Shown here in pieces: positions 4,490 to 5,358 of a DNA stretch of 5,358 nucleotides. The stretch spans positions 1 to 5,358 of the forward strand of contig JAPUGN010000088.1 in assembly GCA_027298165.1 (NCBI GenBank), in the 5' to 3' direction. The translations under genes were made by a program, and so were the position numbers. The stretch is from Nitrospinota bacterium (GTDB lineage Bacteria; Nitrospinota; Nitrospinia; Nitrospinales; Nitrospinaceae). The first letter of the stretch is position 1; each line of letters opens with the position of its first letter. The notes beneath the pieces were generated by a model. That model ran no database searches, had not been told where the DNA came from, and saw only the letters and a list, made by a program, of their open reading frames with translations.

Positions 4490-5358
4490 TCAACGGCTTT
4501 TCTGTGCGACGAGAAGATAGCGGGTGGAGGGGCAGGTGTCGGCTTTGGCGCCGATGGGTTTGAGCGTTACCGCATCATAAATATCAACTTTGCCTTTGAA
4601 TGCTTTTTCAAATTCCTGCCGGAGACGCCACATCGGCGGCAGGAATCTGAGATGCTTACCCTCGTTGGTGATGAGGAGCCGGTCGTTGTTGCGGCTGACG
4701 TTTAAAATCTCGCTCTGCTGAAACGTATAGTTGCCGTCTTCGATCAGCACCGGGTTGCGCAGGGAGATGATGTTGCCGGTCTTCGACCGGATCACATGCG
4801 GATAAGTGCGGATGTGGTCCGGCGTGATGAAGTCGCCGAAAAAGTATCCGCCGGGTTGGGTGATCTGCGCCGTCACCGCCAGCGCCTCGTCCAGCTTTTC
4901 CGGCGACAGGTACTGGAACACGTTGAGGCCGCAGTAGGTGACGTCCCACGTCTGATCGCTCAACGCCAGAATATCTTCAGCCTTGGCGGTGATGTGCCGC
5001 GACGCCACCTGCACCATCGCCTCCGATTTGTCGATTCCAAGAAGGTGATCGCCCGACAGGCCGAGTTGTTGAATCATGTAATTTTCCACAATCCCCGTGC
5101 CGCAACCGATGGACAATAATTTCACCTTGCCCGGTTCCATCTTGTATTTCTCGATGACGAATTTCAAATACTCCGCGATGAACTCGTCGAGGCAGGGTTG
5201 GCCGATAACGTCGTCGTACAACTCAGCGTAGGTGTAAAACGGATCGCCTTGGTCCTCGGGAAAGAGCAGAGACTTCTGCACCTTGGCGGCGGCGATCAGT
5301 TCGTTGCGCAACAGACGCCAATACCCCATGTCCTTCATGTGACCGGTTTGCGGGTCGA
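4490..5358 (-). CDS. Class I SAM-dependent methyltransferase, probably 5'-partial
   Basis: The frame ends with TGA at 4492-4490. The highest ATG in the window is at 5338, giving 282 residues, but the frame stays open to the edge (DPQTGH before that methionine) and the ATG has no Shine-Dalgarno, so the true start may lie outside. Counting from 5338, the Rossmann fold begins at about 72. Motif I is LLSIGCGTG (74-82), the SAM-ribose-binding acidic residue is D103 in LLGIDKSE, and ED (121-122) may touch the adenine. Strand 4 is DVTYCGLNVFQYL (132-144), followed by a PGGYFFGDF segment (162-170). The first 70 residues are helical and rich in aromatic and acidic residues (YTYAELYDD), like the lid seen before the core in small-molecule methyltransferases. 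The last 110 residues are probably a strand-rich substrate cap. It lacks the sequence marks of an rRNA or DNA methylase that I would recognise; the acceptor is unknown. It is convergent with uvrC and the PIN gene. Confidence 0.85.
   Translation of the reverse strand, partial: DPQTGHMKDMGYWRLLRNELIAAAKVQKSLLFPEDQGDPFYTYAELYDDVIGQPCLDEFIAEYLKFVIEKYKMEPGKVKLLSIGCGTGIVENYMIQQLGLSGDHLLGIDKSEAMVQVASRHITAKAEDILALSDQTWDVTYCGLNVFQYLSPEKLDEALAVTAQITQPGGYFFGDFITPDHIRTYPHVIRSKTGNIISLRNPVLIEDGNYTFQQSEILNVSRNNDRLLITNEGKHLRFLPPMWRLRQEFEKAFKGKVDIYDAVTLKPIGAKADTCPSTRYLLVAQKSR

Noticed and set aside
4454..4949. Plus frame 4454-4705 and minus frame 4656-4949 over the methyltransferase
   Set aside because: Both overlap the methyltransferase coding sequence in other frames and show no motif; one also begins inside the tandem repeat.

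Overview
The window looks like ordinary bacterial chromosome with mid-to-high-50s GC coding regions (sampled lines of uvrC give 53-58 %, the methyltransferase about 63 %). One small gene and several intergenic stretches are clearly richer in AT. Protein styles suggest a Gram-negative bacterium, perhaps of the Desulfobacterota/Nitrospinota type, but no marker here fixes the taxon and this is a weak guess.

Layout. (1) Positions 1-221, minus strand: the first 73 codons of a multi-spanning membrane protein that runs off the left edge. A 34-codon reading frame with a strong Shine-Dalgarno (222-326, minus) sits directly in front of it, and its stop codon abuts the membrane protein's ATG. (2) Positions 327-541: non-coding, AT-rich in part, with a 46-bp imperfect palindrome. 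(3) Positions 542-1903, minus: a complete LeuT-like sodium:amino-acid symporter (NSS family). (4) Positions 1904-2048: a 145-bp divergent promoter region with a perfect 10-bp inverted repeat, a possibly leaderless promoter for the symporter, and a -10 box plus Shine-Dalgarno for uvrC. (5) Positions 2049-3881, plus: uvrC, the nucleotide-excision-repair endonuclease subunit, most likely starting at a TTG codon and 610 residues long. (6) Positions 3882-4340, plus: a 34 % GC PIN-domain protein whose ATG immediately follows the uvrC stop; no antitoxin partner is visible. (7) Positions 4341-4489: a convergent intergenic region holding an 88-bp inverted repeat joined to a degenerate 10-bp tandem repeat; both resemble dispersed intergenic repeats of bacterial genomes. 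(8) Positions 4490 to the right edge, minus: a class I SAM-dependent methyltransferase whose frame stays open to the end of the window.

The genes do not form an obvious pathway. UvrC acts with UvrA and UvrB, which are not present here. The PIN gene probably shares the uvrC transcript but looks like a later arrival. The symporter stands alone as an uptake function.

I did not find a clearly new multi-gene system. The items most worth checking are the UvrC serine at a usual iron-sulfur ligand position, the GC-poor orphan PIN gene, the composite repeat at 4362-4473, the coupled small frame at 222-326, and the inverted repeat between the symporter and uvrC.
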